The notes below the pieces were generated by a model. That model saw nothing but the letters and a program-made list of their open reading frames with translations, had not been told where the DNA came from and did no database searches. 64,000 bases of DNA from Actinocorallia herbida (GTDB lineage Bacteria; Actinomycetota; Actinomycetes; Streptosporangiales; Streptosporangiaceae). Of the stretch, positions 11,284 through 19,351 are shown piece by piece (positions within the stretch are counted from its first letter, which is position 1; the number at the start of each line of letters is the position of its first letter). Made by a program: the position numbers and the translations under genes. The DNA is taken from positions 7,440,001-7,504,000 of the forward strand of contig NZ_RJKE01000001.1 in NCBI RefSeq assembly GCF_003751225.1, read 5' to 3'.

Positions 11284-11819
11284 TGTCCGGCATGTCCCGC
11301 GATGAGCGCAGGCAGGCCCATCAGCTCGCGCACGAGGCGCGCCGCGCCGCGCAGCTGGCCCGGCGCACCGCGCTGCAAGGCTGGGCCGCGGCCTCCGCCT
11401 CTGCCTCGGCTCCCGACACGAGCAGACTCCGGGTGGGCGACACCGAGCGCGGCGCCGTCGCCGACGCGCTGCAGGAGCACTTCGCCCAAGGCCGCCTGGA
11501 CTCCGTCGAACTCGACGACAGGCTGGGCCGGGCCCTGTCGGCCAAGACGGAGGGCGACCTTCGCGGCCTCATGGACGACCTGCCGGGCCCGCACCCGTGG
11601 GAGGCGCGCGTCCCGCACCAGCACGCGCCGGGCTACCGGCCGCGCGAACGCCGCCGTCCGCACCGGGCCGCCCTCGCGCTCTGGCTGTTCCTCGTCGTCG
11701 GCCTGCCGCTGATCTTCTTCGGCGGCGGCGCAGTGGCGGTCTTCGCGGCGGTCCGCGTGCTGTTCATCATCGGACTCGTCGTCTTCATCGCCAAGATGGT
11801 CCGCCGCTCCCGCCGCTGA
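11283..11819 (+). CDS. DUF1707 membrane protein coupled to PadR
   Basis: 178 residues. A DUF1707 domain spans about residues 50-100 (RVGDTERGAVADAL, FAQGRLDSVELDDRLGRALSAKT). This short helical domain is common in actinobacteria and often sits in front of membrane segments. Two hydrophobic helices follow at about 131-151 and 153-171, and the protein ends in basic residues. The Arg/Ala/His-rich first 45 residues look coiled-coil-like. Its ATG overlaps the padR stop by one base, so it is probably a target or partner of PadR. The function is unknown. Confidence 0.85.
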   Translation: MSGMSRDERRQAHQLAHEARRAAQLARRTALQGWAAASASASAPDTSRLRVGDTERGAVADALQEHFAQGRLDSVELDDRLGRALSAKTEGDLRGLMDDLPGPHPWEARVPHQHAPGYRPRERRRPHRAALALWLFLVVGLPLIFFGGGAVAVFAAVRVLFIIGLVVFIAKMVRRSRR

Positions 11820-11841
11820 CGGGACGCGAGGAGGAATACGG

Positions 11842-11878
11842 GCGGCGTCCCGCTCCCCCACCCGGAGCGGGACGCCGC
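11842..11878 (+). terminator. Terminator hairpin after the padR operon
   Basis: A perfect 15-base stem (11842-11856 with 11864-11878) encloses a 7-base loop, 22 bases beyond the DUF1707 stop. There is no T tract, as is common for actinobacterial terminators. Confidence 0.75.
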
Positions 11879-11918
11879 ATGGGACCTTCCGGACGGTGTC
11901 GCGTCCGGGGTCCCCGGC

Positions 11919-11953
11919 ACGTCCCCGCATCACCCGTCGCGGCGGGGGGACGT
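11919..11953 (-). terminator. Terminator hairpin after edd-eda
   Basis: ACGTCCCC (11919-11926) pairs perfectly with GGGGACGT (11946-11953), with a possible inner CCCG/CGGG helix. It lies 7 bases beyond the eda stop. Confidence 0.55.
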
Positions 11954-11959
11954 GACGTC

Positions 11960-12583
11960 TCAGGCGCGCAGGGCCGCCGCCTCCGCGGCGAGCTTCTCGA
12001 CCCGGACCCAGTCGCCCTGGGCGATCGCGTCGGCCGGGGTGAGCCAGCTGCCGCCCACGCAGGCGACGTTCGGGAGCGCCAGGAACTCCGGCGCGTTGGC
12101 CGGGCTGATGCCGCCGGTCGGGCAGAAGGTGATGTCGGGGAGCGGGCCGTGCAGGCCCTTGAGGAAGCCGGTGCCGCCCGAGGCGGTCGCCGGGAAGAAC
12201 TTCATCGCGGTGATGCCCTGCTCCAGCAGGCCCATCGCCTCCGACGCGGTGGCGACGCCCGGCAGGAACGGCACCCCGCTGTAGCTCATCGCGGTGCGCA
12301 GGATGTCGGTGCAGCCGGGGCTGACCAGGAACTTCGCGCCCGCCGCGACCGAGTCCTTGACGTTCTGCGGCCCCGTCACGGTGCCCGCGCCGACGACGGC
12401 GCCCTCGACCTCGGCGGCGATGCGGCGGATCGACTCGAGGCCCGCCTCGGTGCGCAGGGTGACCTCGATGACGGGCAGGCCGCCCGCGACCAGCGCCCGG
12501 GCCAGCGGCACGGCGCTGTCGGCGTCCTCCAGCACCACCACCGGGATCACCGGGGCGAGGTTCATGAGGTCTTCGGCGCGCAT
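11960..12583 (-). CDS. eda: KDPG aldolase (2-dehydro-3-deoxyphosphogluconate aldolase)
   Basis: Second Entner-Doudoroff enzyme: splits KDPG into pyruvate and glyceraldehyde 3-phosphate. The 207 residues form a class I aldolase TIM barrel. The catalytic Glu40 is in VIEVTLRT, the Schiff-base Lys128 in AMKFFPA, and the phosphate-binding loop in CPTGGI. AGGAG lies about eleven bases before the ATG at 12581-12583. A longer open frame to 12787 would be read from the hairpin array and is rejected. It follows edd on the same strand, separated only by the five-hairpin array. Confidence 0.95.
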   Translation of the reverse strand: MRAEDLMNLAPVIPVVVLEDADSAVPLARALVAGGLPVIEVTLRTEAGLESIRRIAAEVEGAVVGAGTVTGPQNVKDSVAAGAKFLVSPGCTDILRTAMSYSGVPFLPGVATASEAMGLLEQGITAMKFFPATASGGTGFLKGLHGPLPDITFCPTGGISPANAPEFLALPNVACVGGSWLTPADAIAQGDWVRVEKLAAEAAALRA

Positions 12584-12633
12584 CAGGGTCTCTCTCCTTG
12601 GCAGTGGCTCTTGTCGTTCCCCCGGACGGGGTT

Positions 12634-12907
12634 TCCCCGGGGCCGGCGGCAGGCCCCTCCGCCTGCGCCGCCCCGGGGACGTTTCCTTCGCGGGACCGGC
12701 GACCGGCCCCTCCGCCGGAGGCCGGTCCCGCGAAGCGGGAGTCCTCATGGGCCCGGGTCCGGCCCCTCCGCCATCTCCAGGGCCCATGAGGAAGTGCTTC
12801 TCCTCACGGGTCCGGGTCCGGCCCCTCCGCCGTTCCCGGACCCGCGAGGAAGTTCTCTCCTCGCGGGCCCGCCCGTCAGCCCCTCCGCGTCGGAGCGGGC
12901 CCGTGAG
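12634..12907 (-). repeat. Five tandem hairpins with an identical 8-base loop in the edd-eda intergenic region
   Basis: Five inverted repeats follow one another: 12634-12679, 12686-12735, 12744-12790, 12803-12848 and 12860-12907. Each loop contains CCCCTCCG, which reads CGGAGGGG on the transcribed strand (12654-12661, 12707-12714, 12763-12770, 12822-12829, 12880-12887), spaced 53-59 bases apart. The stems are 11-20 base pairs long and differ in sequence but stay paired. For example, the pair after the GGG of the left arm is A-T, C-G, T-A and C-G in units 2 to 5. The last unit begins 7 bases past the edd stop. Flanking spacers share GAAGT and CTC elements. The 12584-12633 part holds only the eda ribosome site and a degenerate C/G-rich stretch. 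Confidence 0.9.
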
Positions 12908-12914
12908 GAAGTCT

Positions 12915-14711
12915 CTAGAAGACCGAGGCGCCCCTCTCGGCGGGTCCGACCGACGCGCGGAACGCGCCGAAGAGGTCGCGGCCGGTGCCGGACCACTCCT
13001 CGGCGGTCGGCGCGGCGCCCTCGGGCTCGCGCGCGGCGAGGTCGGCGGTGATCTCCAGCTTGCCGCTGTCGGCGTCGAACCGGATGAGGTCGCCGTCGCG
13101 GACCCGGGCCAGGGGGCCGCCCGCGGCGGCCTCCGGCGTCAGGTGGATGGCGGCGGGCACCGCCCCGGAGGCGCCCGACATCCTTCCGTCGGTGACGAAG
13201 GCGACCTGGAAGCCCCGGTCCTGGAGCACCGACATCGGCGGGGTGAGCTTGTGCAGCTCGGGCATCCCCGTCGCCTTCGGGCCCTGGTAGCGCAGCACGA
13301 TGACGATGTCGCGGTTCAGCTCGCCCGCCTTGAAGGCGTCGAGCACCTGCTCCTGGGTGGTGAAGACCCGGGCGGGCGCCTCGACGGCGCGGTGCTCGGG
13401 CTTGACCGCGGAGACCTTGACGACGCCGCGGCCGAGGTTGCCCTCGACCATGCGCAGCCCGCCGTCGGCGGAGAACGGCCGGGACGCGGGGCGCAGCACC
13501 TCTTCGTCGCCGGAGGACTCCGGGGCGTCGGCCCAGGACAGGACGTTGTCCTCGCTGAGCGAGGGGGTCCGCGTGTAGTGCGCGAGGCCGTCGCCCGCGA
13601 CGGTCTTGACGTCGCCGTGCAGCAGGCCCGCGGACAGCAGTTCGCGGATGAGGAAGCCGGTGCCGCCCGCGGCGTGGAAGTGGTTCACGTCCGCGCCGCC
13701 GTTGGGGTAGATCCGGGTGAGCAGCGGGGTCACCGTGGACAGCTCGGCGAAGTCGTCCCAGGTCAGCTCGATCCCCGCGGCCGCGGCCATCGCGGGCAGG
13801 TGCAGCGTGTGGTTGGTGGAGCCGCCGGTCGCCAGCAGCGCGACGACGCCGTTGACGAACGCCCGCTCGTCCAGGATCTCGCCGACGGGGGCGACCTCGC
13901 CGGAGACCGCGCGGCGGCCCGCCTCGGCGGTAAGCGCGGCCCGCAGCGGGGTGTTCGGGGAGACGAAGCTGGCGCCGGGCAGGTGCAGGCCCATGACCTC
14001 CATCAGCATCTGGTTGCTGTTGGCGGTGCCGTAGAAGGTGCAGGTGCCGGGCGAGTGGTAAGAGGCGGCCTCGGCGTCCAGGAGCTGCTCGCGGCCGACC
14101 TCGCCGACGGCGTACAGCTTGCGGATGCGGCCCTTCTCGGCGTTCGGCAGGCCGGATCCCATCGGCCCGGCGGGCACGAGCAGGGTCGGCAGGTGGCCGA
14201 AGGACAGCGCCCCGATGACGAGCCCGGGCACGATCTTGTCGCAGACGCCGAGCATCAGGGCGGCGTCGAACATGTCGTGCGCGAGGGCGACCGCCGTGGA
14301 CATCGCGACGACGTCGCGGCTGAACAGCGACAGCTCCATGCCCGGACGGCCCTGGGTGACGCCGTCGCACATGGCCGGGACCCCGCCGGCGACCTGGGCG
14401 ACGCCCCCGGCCAGCAGGATCGCCTTCTTCAGGTGCTCGGGGTAGGTCCGGAACGGCTGGTGCGCCGACAGCATGTCGTTGTAGGAGGTCACGATCGCGA
14501 CGTTGCGCCGGGTGTTCCCGCGCAGCGCGACCTTCTCCTCGGGCGAGCTGGCGGCGAAGCCGTGCGCGAGGTTGCCGCAGGCGAGCGCGCCGCGCACCGG
14601 ACCCTGCGCCTGAGCCGACGCCACGCGCGCGAGGTAGGCGGCGCGGGACGCGGCGCTGCGCTCGGTGATGCGGGCGGTGACACGGTCGAGGACCGGGTGG
14701 ACGGCCGTCAT
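12915..14711 (-). CDS. edd: Phosphogluconate dehydratase
   Basis: First committed Entner-Doudoroff step: 6-phosphogluconate to KDPG. A member of the IlvD/Edd dehydratase family with 598 residues. Cys115 (MCDGVTQG), Cys157 (GVCDKIVPG) and Cys224 ([13 protein letters not shown]) are the expected iron-sulfur cluster ligands. The [19 protein letters not shown] and DGRMSGASG motifs are intact. GGAG lies eight bases before the ATG at 14709-14711. The gene is divergent from a ROK regulator and followed by the hairpin array and eda. No zwf or pgl gene is present in the window. Confidence 0.96.
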   Translation of the reverse strand: MTAVHPVLDRVTARITERSAASRAAYLARVASAQAQGPVRGALACGNLAHGFAASSPEEKVALRGNTRRNVAIVTSYNDMLSAHQPFRTYPEHLKKAILLAGGVAQVAGGVPAMCDGVTQGRPGMELSLFSRDVVAMSTAVALAHDMFDAALMLGVCDKIVPGLVIGALSFGHLPTLLVPAGPMGSGLPNAEKGRIRKLYAVGEVGREQLLDAEAASYHSPGTCTFYGTANSNQMLMEVMGLHLPGASFVSPNTPLRAALTAEAGRRAVSGEVAPVGEILDERAFVNGVVALLATGGSTNHTLHLPAMAAAAGIELTWDDFAELSTVTPLLTRIYPNGGADVNHFHAAGGTGFLIRELLSAGLLHGDVKTVAGDGLAHYTRTPSLSEDNVLSWADAPESSGDEEVLRPASRPFSADGGLRMVEGNLGRGVVKVSAVKPEHRAVEAPARVFTTQEQVLDAFKAGELNRDIVIVLRYQGPKATGMPELHKLTPPMSVLQDRGFQVAFVTDGRMSGASGAVPAAIHLTPEAAAGGPLARVRDGDLIRFDADSGKLEITADLAAREPEGAAPTAEEWSGTGRDLFGAFRASVGPAERGASVF

Positions 14712-14788
14712 AGGACAACTCCGGGAAGAGATCGGCGAACCTGGGGGATACCTTAGCAAGGAAATCATGAAAACTTCTGTAGGGAAGA

Positions 14789-14800
14789 TGACAAAAGTCA
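14789..14800. promoter_or_regulatory. TGAC-AAAA-GTCA inverted repeat between edd and the ROK gene
   Basis: A perfect 4-base inverted repeat lies in the AT-rich divergent region (14712-14848), next to an ACTTC/GAAGA repeat at about 14774-14788. Either could be the operator of the adjacent ROK repressor. The repeats are short, so this is only suggestive. Confidence 0.3.
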
Positions 14801-14848
14801 CCGATCATCCGAAACAACCGGGCCAAGAGATCGTGGAAGACTGGTGAC

Positions 14849-15901
14849 ATGTCGAGATCAGCGGCCACGAGCGGGGAGATCCTGCGGCTCATCCGCGAGG
14901 ACGAGGTGCAGACCCGGGCCGACCTGGCCAGGCTGACCGGCCTGTCCCGTCCCGTCATCGGGCAGCGGGTCACCGAGCTGATCGACGCGGGTCTCGTCGT
15001 CGAACTGCCCGGCGTGTCCAGTGGTGGCCGCCCGGCCGCGCGGCTGGAATTCAACGGCGCGGGGGGACGGGTCCTGGTGGCCTCTCTCGGCCACACCCAC
15101 GGGCACCTCGCCGTGTGCGACCTCTCCGGGACGATCCTGCGCCAGGAGCCGGTGCGGATCGGCGCCGGCATCGAGTCGGCGATCGAGGGCTGGCAGCGGA
15201 TGGGCCCCGGGGCCGTACGCGGCGTCGGGATCGCGCTGCCCGGCCCCGCCCACGAGGACGAACGCGTCGTCAAGGCGGTGCGGGAGGTCTTCCCGGTACC
15301 GGTGCACATCGACAACGACGTGAACGTCATGGCCCTGGGCGAGCACCGGGTCCGCAACGACGTCTCCGACCTGCTGTTCGTCAAGGCGTCGACCGGGATA
15401 GGAGCCGGGGTCATCTCCGGCGGGCGTCTCCAGCGCGGCGCGTACGGCGGCGCCGGGGAGATCGGCCACATCCCCGTGTCCGACGGCCTGCTGTGCGGCT
15501 GCGGCACGGTCGGCTGCGTGGAGACCGTCGCGGGGGGCGCGGCGCTGCTCGCCCAGCTCGGCGGGCGGGCCAAGGACCTGCCGGAACTCGCCGCGCTGGC
15601 CCGCGCGGGCGATCTGGAGGCCGTCGCGGTGCTGCGCGAGGCGGGCCGCAGGATCGGCGAGGTCGTCGCCGCCGCCGTCAACATCCTCAACCCCGCGGTG
15701 GTCGTGCTGGGCGGGGACCTCTCCGGCAAGAACCTCATCGCGGGCGTCCGCGAGAGCGTCTACCAGCGGGCCGCGGCCATGGCGACGCGCAGGCTGCGGA
15801 TCGAGCCGAGCGTCCTCGGCGACGACGCGGGCCTGCTGGGCTGCGCGACCATGATCCTCGACCACATCCTCGCGCCCGCGGCCGTCGACGCCGCGCTGTA
15901 G
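14849..15901 (+). CDS. ROK family transcriptional regulator
   Basis: 350 residues. The N-terminal winged helix (about 5-60) contains ADLARLTGLSRPVIGQRV. The ROK sugar-kinase-like domain follows, with zinc ligands His207 (EIGHIPV) and Cys216, Cys218 and Cys223 in CGCGTVGCVE. IDNDVNV and STGIGAG mark the kinase-like active site, so it may sense a sugar or sugar phosphate. It diverges from edd-eda and is the obvious candidate regulator of the Entner-Doudoroff operon. The neighbouring maltose operon is another possible target. Confidence 0.9.
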   Translation: MSRSAATSGEILRLIREDEVQTRADLARLTGLSRPVIGQRVTELIDAGLVVELPGVSSGGRPAARLEFNGAGGRVLVASLGHTHGHLAVCDLSGTILRQEPVRIGAGIESAIEGWQRMGPGAVRGVGIALPGPAHEDERVVKAVREVFPVPVHIDNDVNVMALGEHRVRNDVSDLLFVKASTGIGAGVISGGRLQRGAYGGAGEIGHIPVSDGLLCGCGTVGCVETVAGGAALLAQLGGRAKDLPELAALARAGDLEAVAVLREAGRRIGEVVAAAVNILNPAVVVLGGDLSGKNLIAGVRESVYQRAAAMATRRLRIEPSVLGDDAGLLGCATMILDHILAPAAVDAAL

Positions 15902-15930
15902 GCGCTTCCCCCGTAAGCCCCGCAAGACAC

Positions 15931-15954
15931 AGGCCTCTCTATGAGAGGCCTTTT
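15931..15954 (+). terminator. Intrinsic terminator after the ROK gene
   Basis: AGGCCTCTC pairs perfectly with GAGAGGCCT around a TAT loop and is followed by a T run: a classic rho-independent terminator, 29 bases after the stop. Confidence 0.85.
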
Positions 15955-15989
15955 CGGTGTCCGGCGCAACCCCTTCCTGCGCAGGCCTC

Positions 15990-16046
15990 GCAAGACTTGC
16001 AAGCTCTTGCAGAAATCTTTCAGCAAGACTATTTACATTCTTGCAA
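15990..16046 (+). promoter_or_regulatory. Cluster of CTTGCAA/CTTGCAG repeats, MalR-type operator region
   Basis: The stretch holds CTTGCAAG (15996-16003), CTTGCAG (16006-16012), a related CTTTCAG (16017-16023) and CTTGCAA (16040-16046), plus the inverse GCAAG at 15990-15994 and 16023-16027. Such repeats are the known targets of the Streptomyces maltose repressor MalR. The cluster lies 75-130 bases before the binding-protein gene. A MalR-like LacI protein is encoded at 20967-22001. Confidence 0.65.
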
Positions 16047-16121
16047 CATCTGGACTAGCGTCCGGGGTCGGTTCCCCTCATCTACCCCGTCATCGCGAGA
16101 TGACCCCCTAGGAGGAAGCAC

Positions 16122-17411
16122 ATGCGGCGCATCCCCATGATCGGTGCCATCACCGGCCTCGCCCTCGTGCTCGCTGCCTGTGGCGGCGGAAGTGACAACG
16201 ACACCGATCCGAAGGCGTCCACGGCCCTGGAGGGCCGCGGCGAGATCTCCTTCGTCACCGGGAAGGACACCTCAGGCAACCTCCAGAAGCAGATCGACAC
16301 CTGGAACGCCGCCCATCCCGATGAACCGGTCAAGGTCATCGAGCTGTCGGACAAGGCCGACGAGCAGCGCCAGCAGATGGTCCAGAACGCCCAGGTGAAG
16401 TCCGACGCCTACACGGTGCTGAACCTCGACGTCGTCTGGACCGCCGAGTTCGCCGCCAACCGCTGGGTCGTCGAGCTGCCCGAGGCCGAGCTGCCGATCG
16501 CCGACCTGCTCGCCCCGACCGTCGACACCGGCCGGTACCTCGGCAAGCTCTACGGCGTCCCGATCGACTCCGACGCGGGCCTGCTCTACTACCGCAAGGA
16601 CCTGCTCACCGAGGCGGGCATCGACAAGGCCCCGACGACCTGGACCGAGCTGTTCGCGGCGTGCGACACCGTCAAGGAGAAGGTGTCCTCGGCCAAGGAC
16701 ATCGACTGCTACGCGGGCCAGTTCGACAAGTACGAGGGCCTCACCGTCAACGCCTCCGAGGCCATCAACGCCGCGGGCGGCGCCGTCGTCGACGAGCAGG
16801 GCAAGCCGACCGTCAACACCCCCGAGGCCAAGGCCGGACTCGACGTCCTGGTGAACGCCTTCAAGGACGGCCACATCGCCAAGAAGGCCATCACCTACAC
16901 CGAGGAGCTCGGCCGGGCCGACTTCAACGCCGGCAAGCTGCTCTTCCACCGCCAGTGGCCCTACCAGTACGCCTCGGCCAGCAACAAGGAGGAGTCGAAG
17001 GTCGCGGGCAAGTTCGACGTGGCCCCGCTGCCCGGCTCCAACGGCCCCGGCGTCTCCACCCTCGGCGGGCACGACTTCGCCATCTCCGCGTTCGCCCCGA
17101 ACAAGGCGACCGCGCTGGACTTCATCAAGTACATGGCGTCCCCGGAGGTCCAGAAGGCCAACGCGCTCGTCATCGGCAAGGCCCCGTCGGTCGCCGCGCT
17201 CTACAACGACGCGGAGATCGTGGCGAAGTTCCCGTACATGCCGTCCCTGAAGACCGCGATCGAGAACGCCCAGGGCCGTCCGAAGGTCGTCAAGTACGGC
17301 GACGTGACCACCGCCATCCAGGAGGCCGCCTACGCGGCGCTGAACGGTGACAAGCCCACCGACCAGGCGCTGAGCGAGCTCCAGGCCAAGCTGGAGACCC
17401 TCACCCAGTGA
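16122..17411 (+). CDS. ABC transporter sugar-binding lipoprotein (maltose type)
   Basis: Extracellular substrate-binding protein, family 1, of 429 residues. The signal peptide ends in the lipobox LVLAACG, with Cys20 as the lipidated residue. Features typical of MalE-like proteins include YGVPIDSDAGLLYYRKDLL and GGHDFAISAFAPNKATALDFIKY. AGGAGG precedes the ATG. It heads the importer operon, is followed by a strong hairpin and then two permeases, and lies behind MalR-type repeats. The substrate is inferred to be maltose or other alpha-glucosides from the neighbouring alpha-glucosidase and operator type. Confidence 0.9.
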   Translation: MRRIPMIGAITGLALVLAACGGGSDNDTDPKASTALEGRGEISFVTGKDTSGNLQKQIDTWNAAHPDEPVKVIELSDKADEQRQQMVQNAQVKSDAYTVLNLDVVWTAEFAANRWVVELPEAELPIADLLAPTVDTGRYLGKLYGVPIDSDAGLLYYRKDLLTEAGIDKAPTTWTELFAACDTVKEKVSSAKDIDCYAGQFDKYEGLTVNASEAINAAGGAVVDEQGKPTVNTPEAKAGLDVLVNAFKDGHIAKKAITYTEELGRADFNAGKLLFHRQWPYQYASASNKEESKVAGKFDVAPLPGSNGPGVSTLGGHDFAISAFAPNKATALDFIKYMASPEVQKANALVIGKAPSVAALYNDAEIVAKFPYMPSLKTAIENAQGRPKVVKYGDVTTAIQEAAYAALNGDKPTDQALSELQAKLETLTQ

Positions 17412-17417
17412 GCCCCC

Positions 17418-17454
17418 GCCGGGGAGGGGCCGTGCTCCGCGGCCCCTCCCCGGC
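17418..17454 (+). terminator. Intra-operon hairpin after the binding-protein gene
   Basis: A perfect 15-base stem with a 7-base loop starts 7 bases after the stop codon. Such hairpins after binding-protein genes usually stabilise the upstream message or attenuate readthrough, giving more binding protein than permease. Confidence 0.7.
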
Positions 17455-17481
17455 GCTCTGGAGAGGAACCTGGAGAAGAGA

Positions 17482-18471
17482 ATGGCGACCCCCACCACCA
17501 CCGAGACGGCCACCGCCGTCCCGGGTCCCGGCGCGAAGGCCCGCGGCCAGGGCGCCCGCTCGTCCCGGCGCTTCGCGCTGCTGCTGCTGTCCCCGACCTT
17601 CCTCGTGCTGGCGCTCATCGTCGGCTACCCCGTGCTGGCGGGCATCCGCCAGTCCCTGTACAACAAGGACGAAGTCCTCGTCGACGGCTTCGTCACCGAG
17701 GGCGAGCGGTTCGTCGGCCTCGACAACTACACCGCGCTGTTCCGCGGCGAACGGGGCGACGCATTCTGGAACGCGTTCTTCAACACCTCGTTCTTCACCG
17801 CGACCGCCGTCGTGCTGGAGACGGTGATCGGCGTCTGCCTGGCGCTGATCATGCACCAGGCGCTGCGCGGCCGGGGCCTGGTGCGCGCGAGCGTCCTGGT
17901 GCCGTGGGCCGTGCCGACGGCGATGTCCGGCCTGCTGTGGCGCTGGATCTTCCAGCCCGACGGCGTCGCGAACACGCTCCTGCACCAGGAGATCCTCTGG
18001 ACGGCCGACGGCTGGCAGTCGAAGGTCGCGGTGATCATCGCCGAGGTCTGGAAGACCTCTCCGTTCATCGGCCTCCTCGCCCTCGCGGGCCTCCAGATGA
18101 TCCCGCAGGACGTCTACGAGGCGGCGCGGGTCGACGGGGCGAGCGCCTGGCAGCAGTTCCGCCGGATCACGCTGCCGCTCATCAAGCCCGCGCTCGCCGT
18201 CGCCGTCCTGTTCCGCCTGCTCGACACCCTGCGCATGTTCGACCTGCCGTTCGTGCTCATCGGCGCCAACAAGGAGTCGGTGGAGACGCTGTCGATGCTC
18301 GCCTGGTCCGAGGCCGGCAACCTCAGGTACGGGGTGGCCACCGCCTACGCGACGCTGCTGTTCGTCTACATCGCGCTGATCGCCTACGCGTTCATCAAGC
18401 TGGCCGGCGCCGACGTCATCGGAGAGGCCCGCGTCCGCAAGACGACCGGGAAGAAGGGGGCCAAGGCATGA
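17482..18471 (+). CDS. ABC sugar transporter permease, MalF type
   Basis: Inner-membrane permease of 329 residues with six hydrophobic segments, the first at about 33-55 after a Thr/Ala/Arg-rich tail. The EAA loop that contacts the ATPase reads YEAARVDGASAWQQFRRITLP. GGAGAAGAG lies just before the ATG. Its stop overlaps the next permease start by four bases (ATGA), so the two subunits are made together. No ATPase gene is present nearby. Confidence 0.92.
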   Translation: MATPTTTETATAVPGPGAKARGQGARSSRRFALLLLSPTFLVLALIVGYPVLAGIRQSLYNKDEVLVDGFVTEGERFVGLDNYTALFRGERGDAFWNAFFNTSFFTATAVVLETVIGVCLALIMHQALRGRGLVRASVLVPWAVPTAMSGLLWRWIFQPDGVANTLLHQEILWTADGWQSKVAVIIAEVWKTSPFIGLLALAGLQMIPQDVYEAARVDGASAWQQFRRITLPLIKPALAVAVLFRLLDTLRMFDLPFVLIGANKESVETLSMLAWSEAGNLRYGVATAYATLLFVYIALIAYAFIKLAGADVIGEARVRKTTGKKGAKA

Positions 18472-19283
18472 AGCGCGTCCTGAACTACGCGGGCCTCGCC
18501 TTCGTCGCGGTCTTCTGCCTCGCGCCGTTCTACTGGATGGTCGTGTCGGCCTTCCGCAGGCCGCAGGACCAGTTCGACTCGAGCCCGTGGCCCGCGCCCT
18601 GGTCGACCGAGAACCTGCGCGCGGTCTTCGACCCCGACAACATGTTCGGCAGGGCGCTGGCCAACAGCCTGCTCGTCGCGGGCGTCACCACGGCCCTCAC
18701 CCTGCTCGTCGCGGTCTTCACCGCCTACACCCTCGCCCGGCTCGACTTCCGCTTCAAGAACGCGGTGCTCGGCGTGATCGTCGCGACGTCGATGTTCCCC
18801 GGCATCTCCCAGGTGGTGCCGCTGCTCAAGCTGTTCATCGACATCGACTGGATCAACACCTACCAGGCGATGATCGTGCCGAGCCTGGGGTTCGCGCTGC
18901 CGCTCGCGGTCTGGAACCTCACCGTGTTCTTCCGCCAGCTCCCGTTCGAGCTGGAGCAGGCGGCGATGACCGACGGCTGCACACGCGGCGAGGCCTTCCG
19001 CAAGATCATCATTCCGCTCGCCGCTCCCGGCGTGTTCACCACCGCGATCCTCGTCTTCTTCATGGCGTGGAACGAGTTCATCATCGCGTTCAGCATGGTC
19101 AACGAGAAGAGCATGCAGACCGCGACGGTGGCCATCGCCAAGTTCACCGGCATGCGCGGCTTCGACCAGCCGTTCGGCACCCAGATGGCCGCGGCCGTCG
19201 TGGTGACCGTCCCCCTGGTCATCGTCGTGCTGGTCTTCCAGCGCCGGATCGTCGTGGGCCTCACGGCCGGCGGCGTCAAGTAG
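18468..19283 (+). CDS. ABC sugar transporter permease, MalG type
   Basis: Second permease subunit of 271 residues, with six membrane segments and the EAA loop EQAAMTDGCTRGEAFRKIIIPLAAPG. The C-terminus ends RRIVVGLTAGGVK, a classic MalG-type tail that reaches into the ATPase dimer. It overlaps the MalF-type gene by four bases. A perfect 12-base-pair hairpin follows, before the alpha-glucosidase gene. Confidence 0.93.
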   Translation: MKRVLNYAGLAFVAVFCLAPFYWMVVSAFRRPQDQFDSSPWPAPWSTENLRAVFDPDNMFGRALANSLLVAGVTTALTLLVAVFTAYTLARLDFRFKNAVLGVIVATSMFPGISQVVPLLKLFIDIDWINTYQAMIVPSLGFALPLAVWNLTVFFRQLPFELEQAAMTDGCTRGEAFRKIIIPLAAPGVFTTAILVFFMAWNEFIIAFSMVNEKSMQTATVAIAKFTGMRGFDQPFGTQMAAAVVVTVPLVIVVLVFQRRIVVGLTAGGVK

Positions 19284-19286
19284 CCC

Positions 19287-19314
19287 GCGGCCGCGGCGGC
19301 GACGCCGCGGCCGC
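19287..19314 (+). terminator. Hairpin between the malG-type gene and the alpha-glucosidase
   Basis: A perfect 12-base stem with a GCGA tetraloop begins 4 bases past the permease stop. It may partly terminate the transporter message. Confidence 0.65.
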
Positions 19315-19351
19315 TCTCCACACCCGCACACATCGTCCTTGGGGGGACACC

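Noticed and set aside
12584-12787. N-terminal extension of eda through the hairpin array
   Set aside because: KDPG aldolases are about 205-215 residues, a good ribosome site precedes the ATG at 12583, and the extension translates to Pro/Gly/Arg repeats.
12634-12907. CRISPR array
   Set aside because: The units are palindromic with variable stems and no constant repeat longer than the loop; spacing and layout do not fit repeats and spacers, and no cas genes are present.
12745-15738. 997-codon open frame on the minus strand
   Set aside because: It runs antisense to the ROK gene and out of frame through edd, and has no domain.
17418-17454. End of the sugar importer operon
   Set aside because: The hairpin is strong, but the permease genes continue with a good ribosome site and the same functional set, so it is treated as an intra-operon element.
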